This document shows, piece by piece, positions 38,938 to 47,090 of a stretch of DNA of 64,000 nt. Where the stretch lies: positions 17,610-81,609 of the forward strand of contig NZ_AONC01000027.1 of the NCBI RefSeq assembly GCF_000585215.1, given 5' to 3'. Position 1 is the first letter of the stretch. Each line of letters begins with the position of its first letter. The position numbers and the translations under genes were made by a program. The notes under the pieces are model-generated. The model was not told where the DNA came from. It was given only the letters and a program-made list of their open reading frames with translations, and made no database searches. Source of the stretch: Imhoffiella purpurea. GTDB taxonomy: Bacteria; Pseudomonadota; Gammaproteobacteria; Chromatiales; Chromatiaceae.

Positions 38938-38953
38938 TGGTTCATTTGAACCA
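38938..38953. promoter_or_regulatory. Palindrome TGGT-N8-ACCA, copy 1 (candidate activator site)
   Basis: CTTGGTTCATTTGAACCAAG (38936-38955) is a near-perfect dyad with 9-base arms. It lies 190 bases upstream of the clc sigma-54 promoter candidate. Similar sites lie at 39065, 44492 and 53306. Confidence 0.55.
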
Positions 38954-39064
38954 AGCTGGTGCGCCGCCCCTCGATTCCGAGCCCGGTCTTTGGCGCCTTG
39001 ATCCCGGCGGTTCCATGTCCGTCCGTAGGAATTGGTCCACGGCCGAGGACGGAGAGGGCAGCTC

Positions 39065-39080
39065 TGGTGAATATGAACCA
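39065..39080. promoter_or_regulatory. Palindrome TGGT-N8-ACCA, copy 2 (candidate activator site)
   Basis: CTGGTGAATATGAACCAG (39064-39081) shares TGGT, the 8-base spacing and GAACCA with copy 1. It is 62 bases upstream of the sigma-54 promoter candidate, a usual distance for an enhancer site of this class. Confidence 0.55.
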
Positions 39081-39142
39081 GATCCCCGGTGAAGACGGTC
39101 CTTCTTGCCGTAAATTCATTGTTTATCAATGTCTTGAATTTA

Positions 39143-39158
39143 TGGCAGATCTCTTGCT
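39143..39158 (+). promoter_or_regulatory. Sigma-54 promoter candidate for clc-emrA/B operon
   Basis: TGGCAG-N5-TTGCT matches the -24/-12 consensus TGGCAC-N5-TTGCW at ten of eleven fixed positions, with invariant GG and GC correctly spaced. Transcription would start near 39170, about 75 bases before the clc ATG. Confidence 0.7.
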
Positions 39159-39245
39159 GAAGAGCGGGTGACGACACGGAGCGATCGAGCCGCCGGATCT
39201 GGCGGCCCGATCTCCGAGTCGAGAACAGCATGCCGGGGGAGGAGG

Positions 39246-40964
39246 ATGCAGTACGCACAGCGCAGCGATGAATATGGCCGGATCGATCTGCGACTCGTGG
39301 TCCTGGGCCTTATGGTCGGCACCATCGCGGGCGGCGGCGCCATCCTCTTTCGGGCCATGATCGGTCTGATCCACAACCTGGCGTTCCTCGGGACCCTGGC
39401 GGTCGGTTACGACGCCAACCGGCACACGCCTGAGAGTCCGTTCGGGCTCTACATCCTGCTCGTCCCGGTCGCGGGGGCGCTGCTGGTCGCCTGGCTGGTC
39501 AAGACCTTCGCGCCCGAGGCCAAGGGCCACGGGGTGCCGGAGGTCATCGGGGCCATCTACTACGGGCACGGACGCATCCGTCCCGCGGTCGCCCTGGTCA
39601 AGTCCCTGGCCTCGGCGGTGTCCATCGGGACGGGCGGCTCGGTCGGTCGCGAAGGACCCATCATCCAGATCGGCGCGGCCTTCGGGTCGACCCTGGCGCA
39701 GTGGACCCGGCTGCCGGAGTGGCAGCGGATCGCCTTGATCGCCTGCGGTGCGGGCGGTGGTATCGCGGCCACCTTCAATACGCCCCTCGGGGGCATCCTC
39801 TTCGCCGCCGAGCTGATCATGACCGAGATCAGCGCGAGGACGCTGGCCCCGGTGATCCTCTCCGTGGCGGCGGCGACCGCCGTCGGCCGGCTCTATTTCG
39901 GCGACAGCCCCTCGTTCGTCATCCCCTCGCTCGAACTCGGGATGCATCAGAGCTTCGCCCCCGAGGTGCTGGCCGCCTACCTCCTGCTGGGGGTGATCCA
40001 GGGGGTGGGGGCGGTCCTGCTCATCCGCGGCATCTACGGATTCGAGGACCTGTTCGACCGCCTGCCCGGCAACTATTACAGCCGCCATGCCGCCGGCATG
40101 CTGCTGGTCGGGCTCCTGATGCTCGCGCTGCAGACGCAGTATGGCCACTACTATGTCCAGGGCGTCGGGTACGCCACCATCCAGGACATCCTCGACGGCC
40201 ATCTGGCCGCCCCCGGTCTGCTGCTGATCCTGCTCGGCGCCAAGCTGCTCGCCACCTCTCTGACCCTGGGCTCGGGCGCCTCGGGTGGGGTCTTCTCCCC
40301 GTCCATGTTCATCGGCGCCTGTCTCGGGGCGGCCTTCGCCTATGGGGTCCGGGGCCTGTTTCCGGATCTGCCGCTCGACCCCGTCGCCTGCGCCGTCATG
40401 GGCATGGCCGGAATGGTGGCGGGCGGCACGGGGGCGGCCCTGACCGTCATGATCATGATCCTGGAGATGACGCACGAGTACCATGCCGTGCTGCCGCTGA
40501 TCCTGGTGGTGGGCGCGGCCCATGGCGTGCGCCGTCTGATCATGCAGGACAACCTCTACACCATGAAGCTCTCGCGGCGCGGCCAGCCGGTGCCCCAGTC
40601 CCTGCATACGCCCTGGATGCTGCTGCGCGACATCGGCGATCTGGCCGATACGCCCACCAGGGAAGGCGCCAAGCCGCTGCGGGACTCGGCCCGTTTCCAC
40701 CAGGTGCTGCGCCTGGAGGGCGAGGTGCGCGCACTCTGGCCCGCTGGCGGCTCCAGGCCGGTTCCGGCGCTGGTGCAGCCGCCCGATACGCCCGTCTTCG
40801 ACGCGGTGGCGCACCTGCATTCGGCCGGGGCGGCGGCCGTCGTCATCACCCCGAACGGCCGGCCCGGAGAGCCCGTCCTGGCCGCGCTGACGCTCGAGGA
40901 GATCGCCCACCACGGGCATGTGCCGCCGGCCTATCTGCGCAATAGAAGGAGACAGAGACGATGA
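39246..40964 (+). CDS. ClC-family chloride channel/transporter
   Basis: 572 residues. All three ClC selectivity motifs are present: GHGVPEV (GSGIP position), GREGPIIQ with the gating Glu, and SGGVFSPSMF. A Glu-rich AAELIMTE segment is also conserved. About ten membrane helices are followed by a cytoplasmic tail with a CBS-like end (FDAVAHLHSAGAAAVVI). The family includes H+/Cl- antiporters used in extreme acid resistance as well as channels; which applies is not clear. GGGGGAGGAGG directly precedes the ATG. It overlaps the next gene (ATGA). Confidence 0.92.
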   Translation: MQYAQRSDEYGRIDLRLVVLGLMVGTIAGGGAILFRAMIGLIHNLAFLGTLAVGYDANRHTPESPFGLYILLVPVAGALLVAWLVKTFAPEAKGHGVPEVIGAIYYGHGRIRPAVALVKSLASAVSIGTGGSVGREGPIIQIGAAFGSTLAQWTRLPEWQRIALIACGAGGGIAATFNTPLGGILFAAELIMTEISARTLAPVILSVAAATAVGRLYFGDSPSFVIPSLELGMHQSFAPEVLAAYLLLGVIQGVGAVLLIRGIYGFEDLFDRLPGNYYSRHAAGMLLVGLLMLALQTQYGHYYVQGVGYATIQDILDGHLAAPGLLLILLGAKLLATSLTLGSGASGGVFSPSMFIGACLGAAFAYGVRGLFPDLPLDPVACAVMGMAGMVAGGTGAALTVMIMILEMTHEYHAVLPLILVVGAAHGVRRLIMQDNLYTMKLSRRGQPVPQSLHTPWMLLRDIGDLADTPTREGAKPLRDSARFHQVLRLEGEVRALWPAGGSRPVPALVQPPDTPVFDAVAHLHSAGAAAVVITPNGRPGEPVLAALTLEEIAHHGHVPPAYLRNRRRQRR

Positions 40965-41941
40965 AGCCGATCCATCTGCTCATCGGGATTCCGGTCGCGG
41001 CGGCGTTCGTCGGCGGCGGCTGGTGGTATCACGGGTACGCGACCGCCCATCCCTCGACCTCGGACGCCTATCTCGGCCGTCATCTGGTGCATATCGCCGC
41101 TCAGGTCAGCGGTCCCATCGCGTCGGTCGGCATCCGCAACAATGCCTCCGTCGCGGCCGGCGACCTGCTGCTGACCATCGACCCCGCGCCCTTCCAGCTG
41201 GCGGTGGACAAGGCCGAGGCCCAGCTCCAGCAGGCGAGGGAGAGTCTGGCCGCGGCGGACGCGCGCGTGGCGGCGGCCCGGGCACAGCTGGCGGCGGCCA
41301 AGGCCACCGCCGAGGAGGCGGAGCGTCACGCCGCGCGGATCGCCGATCTGGTGACCACGGGCTCGGCCTCGAAGGATCTCGGGGACAGTGCCGAACAGGC
41401 CAAGCTGGACGCGAAGGGCGCGCTCGAGAGCGCCCGGGCGGAGCTGGTCGCGGCCGAGGCCGCGCGCGGCGCCCTCGGGAACGACAACGCCGCGGTCCGA
41501 GCGGCGCAGGCGGCGCTCGCCCAGGCCCGGCTCGATCTGGAACACACCCGGATCTCGGCGCCCGCCGACGGGGTCGTCGGCGATTTCGATCTGCGTCCGG
41601 GCAGCTATGTGGATGCGGGCCGCGATCTCTTCGCGCTCGTCGAGAGCCGGGAGGTCTGGGTCGACGCCAACTTCAAGGAGACCGATCTGCCGCGCATCCG
41701 TCCGGGACAGCCGGCGAGCGTTTCGGTCGATCTGCTGCCGGGCCGGGAGTTCGAGGGCGAGGTCGAGGGGCTGAGTCCCGCCTCCGGGGCGGCCTTCTCG
41801 CTGCTGCCGGCGGAGAACGCGACCGGCAACTGGGTGAAGGTCACTCAGCGCTTCGCCGTGCGCGTCCGCGTCCTCGACCCGGTGCCGGCGCTGCGCGTCG
41901 GCGCCAGTGCCGAGGTCCGCGTGGACACGACGGCCGACTAG
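40961..41941 (+). CDS. HlyD/EmrA-type membrane fusion protein
   Basis: 326 residues. One N-terminal membrane helix (5-27), lipoyl-like halves (HIAAQVSGPIASVGIRNNASV; TRISAPADGVVGDF) around a long Ala/Glu coiled-coil hairpin (75-195), then a beta-barrel (FKETDLPRIRPGQPASVSVD). It should bridge the inner-membrane pump encoded next to an outer-membrane channel; no tolC-like gene is nearby. Start overlaps the clc stop. Confidence 0.92.
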   Translation: MKPIHLLIGIPVAAAFVGGGWWYHGYATAHPSTSDAYLGRHLVHIAAQVSGPIASVGIRNNASVAAGDLLLTIDPAPFQLAVDKAEAQLQQARESLAAADARVAAARAQLAAAKATAEEAERHAARIADLVTTGSASKDLGDSAEQAKLDAKGALESARAELVAAEAARGALGNDNAAVRAAQAALAQARLDLEHTRISAPADGVVGDFDLRPGSYVDAGRDLFALVESREVWVDANFKETDLPRIRPGQPASVSVDLLPGREFEGEVEGLSPASGAAFSLLPAENATGNWVKVTQRFAVRVRVLDPVPALRVGASAEVRVDTTAD

Positions 41942-41959
41942 CCGGGGCACGCCGCCGTC

Positions 41960-43465
41960 ATGGCCGAACAGCTGCCGCCACTCCCTCCCTCGGGCCGTCT
42001 GCTGCCGGCGGCGAGCGTGATGCTGACCACCATCATGGCCATCATGGACATGACCATCGTCAACGTCACCCTGCCGCACATGATGGGCGCGCTCGGCGCC
42101 ACGGCGGATCAGGTCACCTGGGTGCTGACCGCCTATATCGTCGCCGAGGCGGTCACCATCCCGCTGACCGGCTGGCTGGCCGGGCGTTTCGGGCGTCGGC
42201 GCGTCATGCTGTTCGGCATCGCCGGCTTCGTGGTCGCCTCGGCCGCCTGCGGGCTGAGCGAGTCGCTGTCGCAGATGGTGATCTTCCGGCTGATCCAGGG
42301 CGTCGCCGGGGCGCCCCTGATTCCGCTGTCGCAGGGCGTGCTGGTGACGCTCTTCCCCCAGGAGCAGCGCGGTAAGGCGATGGCCATCTGGGGCATCGGT
42401 GTCATGCTGGGCCCCATCCTGGGTCCGACCGTCGGCGGGCTGGTGACCGAGCATCTCGACTGGCGCTGGGTCTTCTACATCAACCTGCCGGTCGGGCTGC
42501 TGAACCTGGCCATGGTCGCGCGCAGCATCCGCGAGACCCCGCGCCAGGCGGCGGGAACCGACTGGTTCGGCGCGCTCATGATGATCGTCGGTATCGGCAG
42601 TCTGCAGACGGTGCTCGACCGCGGCAATCAGGAGGGCTGGCTGGATTCGGACTTCATCCTGCTGCTGAGCCTGGTCGCCGTCTCCGGGCTTGCGCTCTTC
42701 GTCTGGCGCGGACTCACCGCCAAGCGGCCGATCGTCGACCTGCGTCTGTTCGCCGACCGCAATCTGGCCCTGGCCTCGACCCTGATGCTGGTGTTCGGGC
42801 TCGCGCTTTTCGGAACCATCGCCATCCAGCCGTTGCTGATGGAGCGCCTGCTCGGCTACCCGGTCGAGACCACGGGCCTGGTCATGGCGCCGCGCGGATT
42901 CGGCGCCGCCTTCGGCATGCTGGTCGTCGCCCGGCTCTCCGGCAAGGTCGATCCGCGCTGGATCATCGCCACCGGCATGGTACTGGCCGGCAGCGCGACC
43001 TGGATGATGTCCTGGTACAGCCTCGACATCGGCCCCGGCTGGCTCATCTGGCCCGGGGTGCTGCAGGGCGTCGGCATGGGATCCATCTTCGTGACCCTCT
43101 CGACCCTGGCCTACGCCACCCTGCTGTCCTCGCAGACGGATGCCGGCGCCGGTCTCTACAATCTGTCCCGCAGCATCGGCAGCTCCATCGGCGTCTCCAT
43201 CGCCGCGACCTGGTACAGCCGTTTCGGCCAGGCGGACTGGAACCGGCTCGGCGGCCACATCGACCCCTTCAATCCGGCGCTGCACCATTGGCTCCAGGCT
43301 CAGGGCCTGACGCTCGACAGCCCGCTGGCGCCGGAACTGCTGGCCAACGAGCTGAGCCGTCAGTCGTCCATGCTGGCCTTCACCCAGGTCTTCGGGATGA
43401 TTGCGCTGAGCTTCGTGCTCATGGCGCCCTTGCTGCTGTTGCTCAAGCCGCGCGGGAGGTCGTGA
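41960..43465 (+). CDS. EmrB/QacA-type MFS drug-efflux transporter (14 helices)
   Basis: 501 residues, DHA2 family. Motif TTIMAIMDMTIVNVTLPHM is the DHA2 motif D1 (LDxTIVNVALP), motif A is GWLAGRFGRRRVM and motif C GIGVMLGPILGPTVGG. With the HlyD-type gene 19 bases upstream it forms an EmrAB-like pair. Substrate unknown. Linkage to clc suggests use under the same stress. Confidence 0.92.
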   Translation: MAEQLPPLPPSGRLLPAASVMLTTIMAIMDMTIVNVTLPHMMGALGATADQVTWVLTAYIVAEAVTIPLTGWLAGRFGRRRVMLFGIAGFVVASAACGLSESLSQMVIFRLIQGVAGAPLIPLSQGVLVTLFPQEQRGKAMAIWGIGVMLGPILGPTVGGLVTEHLDWRWVFYINLPVGLLNLAMVARSIRETPRQAAGTDWFGALMMIVGIGSLQTVLDRGNQEGWLDSDFILLLSLVAVSGLALFVWRGLTAKRPIVDLRLFADRNLALASTLMLVFGLALFGTIAIQPLLMERLLGYPVETTGLVMAPRGFGAAFGMLVVARLSGKVDPRWIIATGMVLAGSATWMMSWYSLDIGPGWLIWPGVLQGVGMGSIFVTLSTLAYATLLSSQTDAGAGLYNLSRSIGSSIGVSIAATWYSRFGQADWNRLGGHIDPFNPALHHWLQAQGLTLDSPLAPELLANELSRQSSMLAFTQVFGMIALSFVLMAPLLLLLKPRGRS

Positions 43466-43575
43466 TGGTATGGCGTATCCGGATGGGTCATCGGCGCATG
43501 GGGCCGGGTAAAATCGGGCCGTTTGGCTGAGAACGATCGAAAGCGGCCAACCGTTGCGGCGCCAGGCGGCGGCCG

Positions 43576-43611
43576 ACCCGGCAACCGGCTCGGTCGCTCC
43601 GGTTGCCGGGT
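43576..43611. terminator. Strong hairpin between convergent genes
   Basis: ACCCGGCAACCGG pairs perfectly over 13 bases with CCGGTTGCCGGGT around a 10-base loop. It sits between the convergent MFS gene and the membrane protein gene at 43629. There is no T-run, so a bidirectional transcript end is inferred from location and stem strength. Confidence 0.6.
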
Positions 43612-43628
43612 GTGTGGTGGTGCGGTGC

Positions 43629-44300
43629 TCAGGCACCCTGCGATTCACTGTGCTGGTGGTGCTTGATCCAGGCGAAGGCGGTGCCGATGACGGCCAGGGT
43701 GGCCGTTCCGCCGATCGCGATCAGCAAGGCATTGTCGTCCAGGAAGGCGATCACGACCCCGCTGAAGATCAGGAAGAGCCCGAACACGGCCATCTTCCAG
43801 TCCAGATAGATCCCGCTCAGGATGCTCGCGAGACCCAGGATGTAGACGATGACGAAGCCGTCGGTCTCGGCCCTGAGGAAGTGCTGCACGTCCGACTGGA
43901 AGAGCAGGTGGATGACGATCAGCAGCGAGCCCCAGTGGGCGGTCTGCTTCAGGACGTAGCGCGCGCGCTCCTGCCAGATGGCGCCCGCATGGCGATCCCA
44001 GCCGCTGAGGGTGGAGACGATCGCCACGAGCGGAATGAAGTAGTCCCAGGCCCCTTGCGCCGAGGCCGGATCATGATCGGTCATGGCGATGAGGACGACC
44101 GCGATCGCATAGAGCAGGAAGTATGGCAGCGTCGCCAGGGCGAATTTTCCGGCATGGGTCTCCGGGCGCGGAATCATGCGATCGATCCCCGTCGTGATCG
44201 CCGTCCCGAACTGCTCGGCCTTGTCCGCAAGGATGACCTGGCCCTCGTGGAGCTTTTCCGAAACATGGAGCCTGTCGATATGCATGAGTTGGTTCGACAT
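43629..44300 (-). CDS. Membrane protein of unknown function
   Basis: 223 residues. A soluble N-terminus (1-50, with VSEKLHEGQVILADKAEQFG) precedes about five hydrophobic helices (LPYFLLYAIAVVLIAM; FVIVYILGLASILSGIYL; LLIAIGGTATLAVIGTAFAW), ending in a His-rich KHHQHSESQG tail. I do not recognise the family. AGGAG nine bases before the ATG supports the start. It has its own sigma-54 promoter candidate and is divergent from hdeD, so it probably belongs to the same stress regulon. Confidence 0.8.
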   Translation of the reverse strand: MSNQLMHIDRLHVSEKLHEGQVILADKAEQFGTAITTGIDRMIPRPETHAGKFALATLPYFLLYAIAVVLIAMTDHDPASAQGAWDYFIPLVAIVSTLSGWDRHAGAIWQERARYVLKQTAHWGSLLIVIHLLFQSDVQHFLRAETDGFVIVYILGLASILSGIYLDWKMAVFGLFLIFSGVVIAFLDDNALLIAIGGTATLAVIGTAFAWIKHHQHSESQGA

Positions 44301-44377
44301 GAGTTCGATCTCCTATGGATGTCGTGAGAATTCCCGAGCCTCGAGGTCGTGCGGGCCTCGTGCCCTGATCACTGCTC

Positions 44378-44393
44378 TGCATCTTGTCTGCCA
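44378..44393 (-). promoter_or_regulatory. Sigma-54 promoter candidate for the membrane protein gene
   Basis: Read on the minus strand: TGGCAG-N5-ATGCA, nine of eleven fixed consensus positions, GG and GC correctly spaced. The start point would be about 65 bases upstream of the ATG at 44300. Confidence 0.65.
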
Positions 44394-44491
44394 ACCCCTG
44401 CAATCACGCGCCGGTGGCTACCCGAGACGAAAGCGGATGGGAGCGCGGGGCCCGTGGAGGTGACTGGCTGGTCGCTGAGACACAGGGGGCT

Positions 44492-44507
44492 TGGTCCAAA
44501 GTCACCA
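44492..44507. promoter_or_regulatory. Palindrome TGGT-N8-ACCA, copy 3 (candidate activator site)
   Basis: CTTGGTCCAAAGTCACCAGC (44490-44509). It lies about midway between the minus-strand promoter candidate (44393) and the plus-strand one (44613), roughly 100 bases from each, so one site could serve both. Confidence 0.5.
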
Positions 44508-44612
44508 GCCCCGGATCGGGACGGCCGATCTGGAGCCGGGACGGCGGTTCCGGAGCCCGTAACCACAAAGGCGCCGGGGACGCGCCGGCCTCAAGGGGAC
44601 CCTGTCGAGAAA

Positions 44613-44628
44613 TGGCACGAATCCTGAC
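44613..44628 (+). promoter_or_regulatory. Weaker sigma-54 promoter candidate for hdeD operon
   Basis: TGGCAC-N5-CTGAC: the -24 element is perfect but the -12 element lacks the usual GC. The distance to the hdeD ATG (40 bases) fits. Weight rests mostly on the shared palindrome and the neighbouring promoters. Confidence 0.4.
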
Positions 44629-44667
44629 CTCTCCATCGTCGAGACGAACGCTGCAGGAGGAATCGCC

Positions 44668-45231
44668 ATGCACGCCCCTGACGACAAGATCACCCTGGAC
44701 CCCGCCACCCTGATCGAACGGGAGGTGAGGGGATTCGGATCGCACAGCCTCTGGATCGGCATTCTGCTGATGATTCTGGGCGCGGTCGGCATCGCGCTGC
44801 CTCCGGCCATGGCCGTGACCACGGTCGAGCTGGTGAGCCTGCTGCTTTTCATCGGGGGCGGCTTCTGGCTCTGGCACACAGCCAGGCATGGCGGAGGAAT
44901 GCTGCGATGGCTCAAGCCGCTGCTGCTCGTCGTCGCCGGCGTCCTGATGATCTCGCGCCCGGTGGCCGGGGCCGAGGCATTGGCGCTGCTGCTGAGCTTC
45001 TATCTGCTGCTGGATGCCTTCGGCAGCTTCGCGCTCGCCCACGAGCTGCGCCCGGCCGCCGGCTGGGGGTGGATGATCGCCAGCGGTGTCGTGGACCTGG
45101 TGCTGGTCGCCTTCTTCTCCCTCAGTTGGCCCGCGTCCTCGCAGGTCGTCCTCGGCGTCTTCGTGGGCACCAGTCTGCTGTTCGACGGGGCGGCATTGAC
45201 CGCCATCGGTTGGTCGCTGCGCAAGCCCTAG
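44668..45231 (+). CDS. hdeD: HdeD-family (DUF308) membrane protein
   Basis: 187 residues with six membrane helices in three hairpins (LWIGILLMILGAVGIALPP; PLLLVVAGVLMISRPVAG; VLGVFVGTSLLFDGAALTAIG). HdeD confers acid resistance at high cell density in E. coli, and HdeD genes also occur in mobile stress-tolerance loci. Ribosome-binding site GCAGGAGGAATCGCC. The CPA2 antiporter follows after 35 bases. Confidence 0.88.
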   Translation: MHAPDDKITLDPATLIEREVRGFGSHSLWIGILLMILGAVGIALPPAMAVTTVELVSLLLFIGGGFWLWHTARHGGGMLRWLKPLLLVVAGVLMISRPVAGAEALALLLSFYLLLDAFGSFALAHELRPAAGWGWMIASGVVDLVLVAFFSLSWPASSQVVLGVFVGTSLLFDGAALTAIGWSLRKP

Positions 45232-45266
45232 CGCGACCTGGGACGTCCGAACCAGAGGTGATCATC

Positions 45267-46688
45267 ATGCCTGCGATCGCGACCGCCACCATGCCCATCC
45301 ATCCATTCGCCGACATCATGCTGGAGCTGGCGCTCCTCTTGACCATGGTCCTGGTGGCCCGCTGGCTCACCATCCGTTTCCGCCAGCCAGGGGTGCTCGG
45401 CGAGCTGCTGGTGGGTGTGCTGGTGGGCAATCTCGGCTACTGGCTCGGGTTGCCGTTCTTCACCTTCGTCATGAGCTACGGGGCGGCCAGCCCGGTGTTC
45501 GACCAGGTCTGGCAGGGCGGCGTCTCGGTCGCCCAGGCGGCGGCCCAGGTCTTCGGGCCCTCGGGGATGGCCCCCGGCGCACGGGGGGACGAGGTCCTGC
45601 ATCTGCTCAGCGGCGATCACGCCCTGGCCAACGTCAACACCGGGCTGAGCCTCTGGCTCTTCTCCAGCCTGGGAATCATCCTGCTGCTCTTCCACGTCGG
45701 GCTCAAGACCGGCGTCCACCAGCTGCGCCGGGTCGGGGCGGGCGCCGCGCGGGTCGCGGTGGCGGGTGCCGTGGGGACGCTCGCGGCCGCGCTCGTCCTG
45801 ATGTGGCTGCTCCCGGTCCAGATCTCCGCCGCCGGGCGCTTCTTCGTCGCCTCGACCCTGGCCGCCACCAGCATCGGGGTCGCGACGCGCATGCTCGAGG
45901 ACATGGGCAAGGCCGACACGCCCGAGGGACGGACCATCCTCGGCGCCTGCGTGCTCAACGACCTGATCGGTCTGGTGCTGCTGGCGCTCGCCATCGAGCT
46001 GGTCGTCGAGGGTCACCTGGATCTGCCGGCGGTGATCTGGCTGCTGGTCTCCAGTGCCGCCTTCCTCGGCGCCATCGTGGTCTTCGGCGACCGGCTGGGA
46101 CGGCCTCTGGCGCGGCAGCTCAACCGCATCGGGCCGGTCGAGCTGCGCTTCCTCGCGCCGCTGGCCTTCGCCTTCCTGCTCGGCTGGCTCTGCAGCTCCC
46201 TGGGGCTGAGCGGTACCGTCGGCGGATTTGCCGCCGGGCTCATCCTCTCGGACGCGTCCCTGCGCGACAAGACCAAGGAGATGCTGGTCCCGCTGATCGC
46301 GGTCTTCACGCCCATCTTCTTCCTGCTGATCGGCATGCAGGTCAATCTGGCGATCTTCCTCCAGTGGCAGACATTGGCGCTGACCGCCGCGCTGCTGTTC
46401 GCGGCCATCGTCGGCAAGCTTCCGGCCGCCCTGGTGGCCGGGCCGGGCGTCGACCGCGTGACCGTCGCCCTGGGAATGCTGCCGCGCGGTGAGGTGGCGC
46501 TCCTCTTCGTCGGGGTCGGGCGTTCGCTCGGCGTCATCGACGATCGGCTCTTCGCCGCCCTGGTGGCGGTCGTCATTCTGCTCGCCTTCGGTTCGGGGCT
46601 GGTGCTCGATTGGGCCTTCGCGCCCCGGTCGGCGCGTGCCGAGGCCATGCTCGGGCGTCTCCATGCGCCCTTCGTCAGATCGAGATAG
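45267..46688 (+). CDS. CPA2-type cation/proton antiporter (KefB-like membrane domain)
   Basis: 473 residues, about 12-13 helices. LGELLVGVLVGNLGYW, LLLFHVGLKTG, TSIGVATRMLEDMG, LGACVLNDLIGLVLLAL (conserved Asp) and MLPRGEVALLFVGVG are CPA2 features. There is no C-terminal TrkA-N/KTN nucleotide-binding domain, so glutathione-type gating as in KefB/KefC is not expected. It would exchange Na+ or K+ for protons. AGAGGTG precedes the ATG. Part of the hdeD operon. Confidence 0.9.
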   Translation: MPAIATATMPIHPFADIMLELALLLTMVLVARWLTIRFRQPGVLGELLVGVLVGNLGYWLGLPFFTFVMSYGAASPVFDQVWQGGVSVAQAAAQVFGPSGMAPGARGDEVLHLLSGDHALANVNTGLSLWLFSSLGIILLLFHVGLKTGVHQLRRVGAGAARVAVAGAVGTLAAALVLMWLLPVQISAAGRFFVASTLAATSIGVATRMLEDMGKADTPEGRTILGACVLNDLIGLVLLALAIELVVEGHLDLPAVIWLLVSSAAFLGAIVVFGDRLGRPLARQLNRIGPVELRFLAPLAFAFLLGWLCSSLGLSGTVGGFAAGLILSDASLRDKTKEMLVPLIAVFTPIFFLLIGMQVNLAIFLQWQTLALTAALLFAAIVGKLPAALVAGPGVDRVTVALGMLPRGEVALLFVGVGRSLGVIDDRLFAALVAVVILLAFGSGLVLDWAFAPRSARAEAMLGRLHAPFVRSR

Positions 46689-46697
46689 GACACCAGG

Positions 46698-47090
46698 ATG
46701 CACCAGGAACACAGCCGCGGGCCGGCGATCCTCCTCCCTGCGGACGAACGGATCCGGGATGACCTCGGTCCGGACGCGGATGCCGACGCCGACGCGGAGG
46801 CCGGGCACGGCCGTCAGAAGGCGCTCGGCACGATCCTCCATCGGGTGCTGCCGATCGTCGCCCTGGCGGCCGTGGCCGTCGTCGGCTGGCGGGAGATCCG
46901 TCACCTGGACATCGCCGAGATCCATCACTCCTTTCAGGCCATCGGTCTCGGCGCGACGCTGGTGCTGCTGCTCGCCGGCCTGGCCGCGGCCTCGCTCAAC
47001 ACGCTCTACGATGCCCTGCTCAGGCGCTGGCTGGCGCTCGAGATCGGTCCCTGGACCTGGTGCGCACGGCCTGGGTGGCCAGTGCCCTGA
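46698..47090 (+). pseudogene. mprF: mprF 5' fragment, separated by a -1 frameshift
   Basis: 130 codons. It holds the first two MprF helices (VLPIVALAAVAVVGWREI; TLVLLLAGLAAASLNTLYDALLRRW) and then leaves the correct frame. Around 47052-47062 the sequence TGGACCTGGTG would restore P-W-T-L-V-R if one more C were present (TGGACCCTGGTG), continuing into the next reading frame. Nine bases separate it from the antiporter gene. Either a real one-base deletion or a sequencing error. Confidence 0.75.

Larger units (their letters stand above)
38543..39245. other. Long glgC-clc intergenic region with regulatory elements
   Basis: About 700 bases between divergent genes. It contains a perfect 38-base palindrome (38862-38899), two TGGT-N8-ACCA palindromes (38938-38953, 39065-39080) and a sigma-54 promoter candidate (39143-39158), each listed separately. 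No convincing gene is present. Confidence 0.6.

Noticed and set aside
47050..47066. Programmed -1 frameshift in mprF
   Set aside because: No slippery heptamer or following pseudoknot is evident; a simple deletion or sequencing error is simpler.
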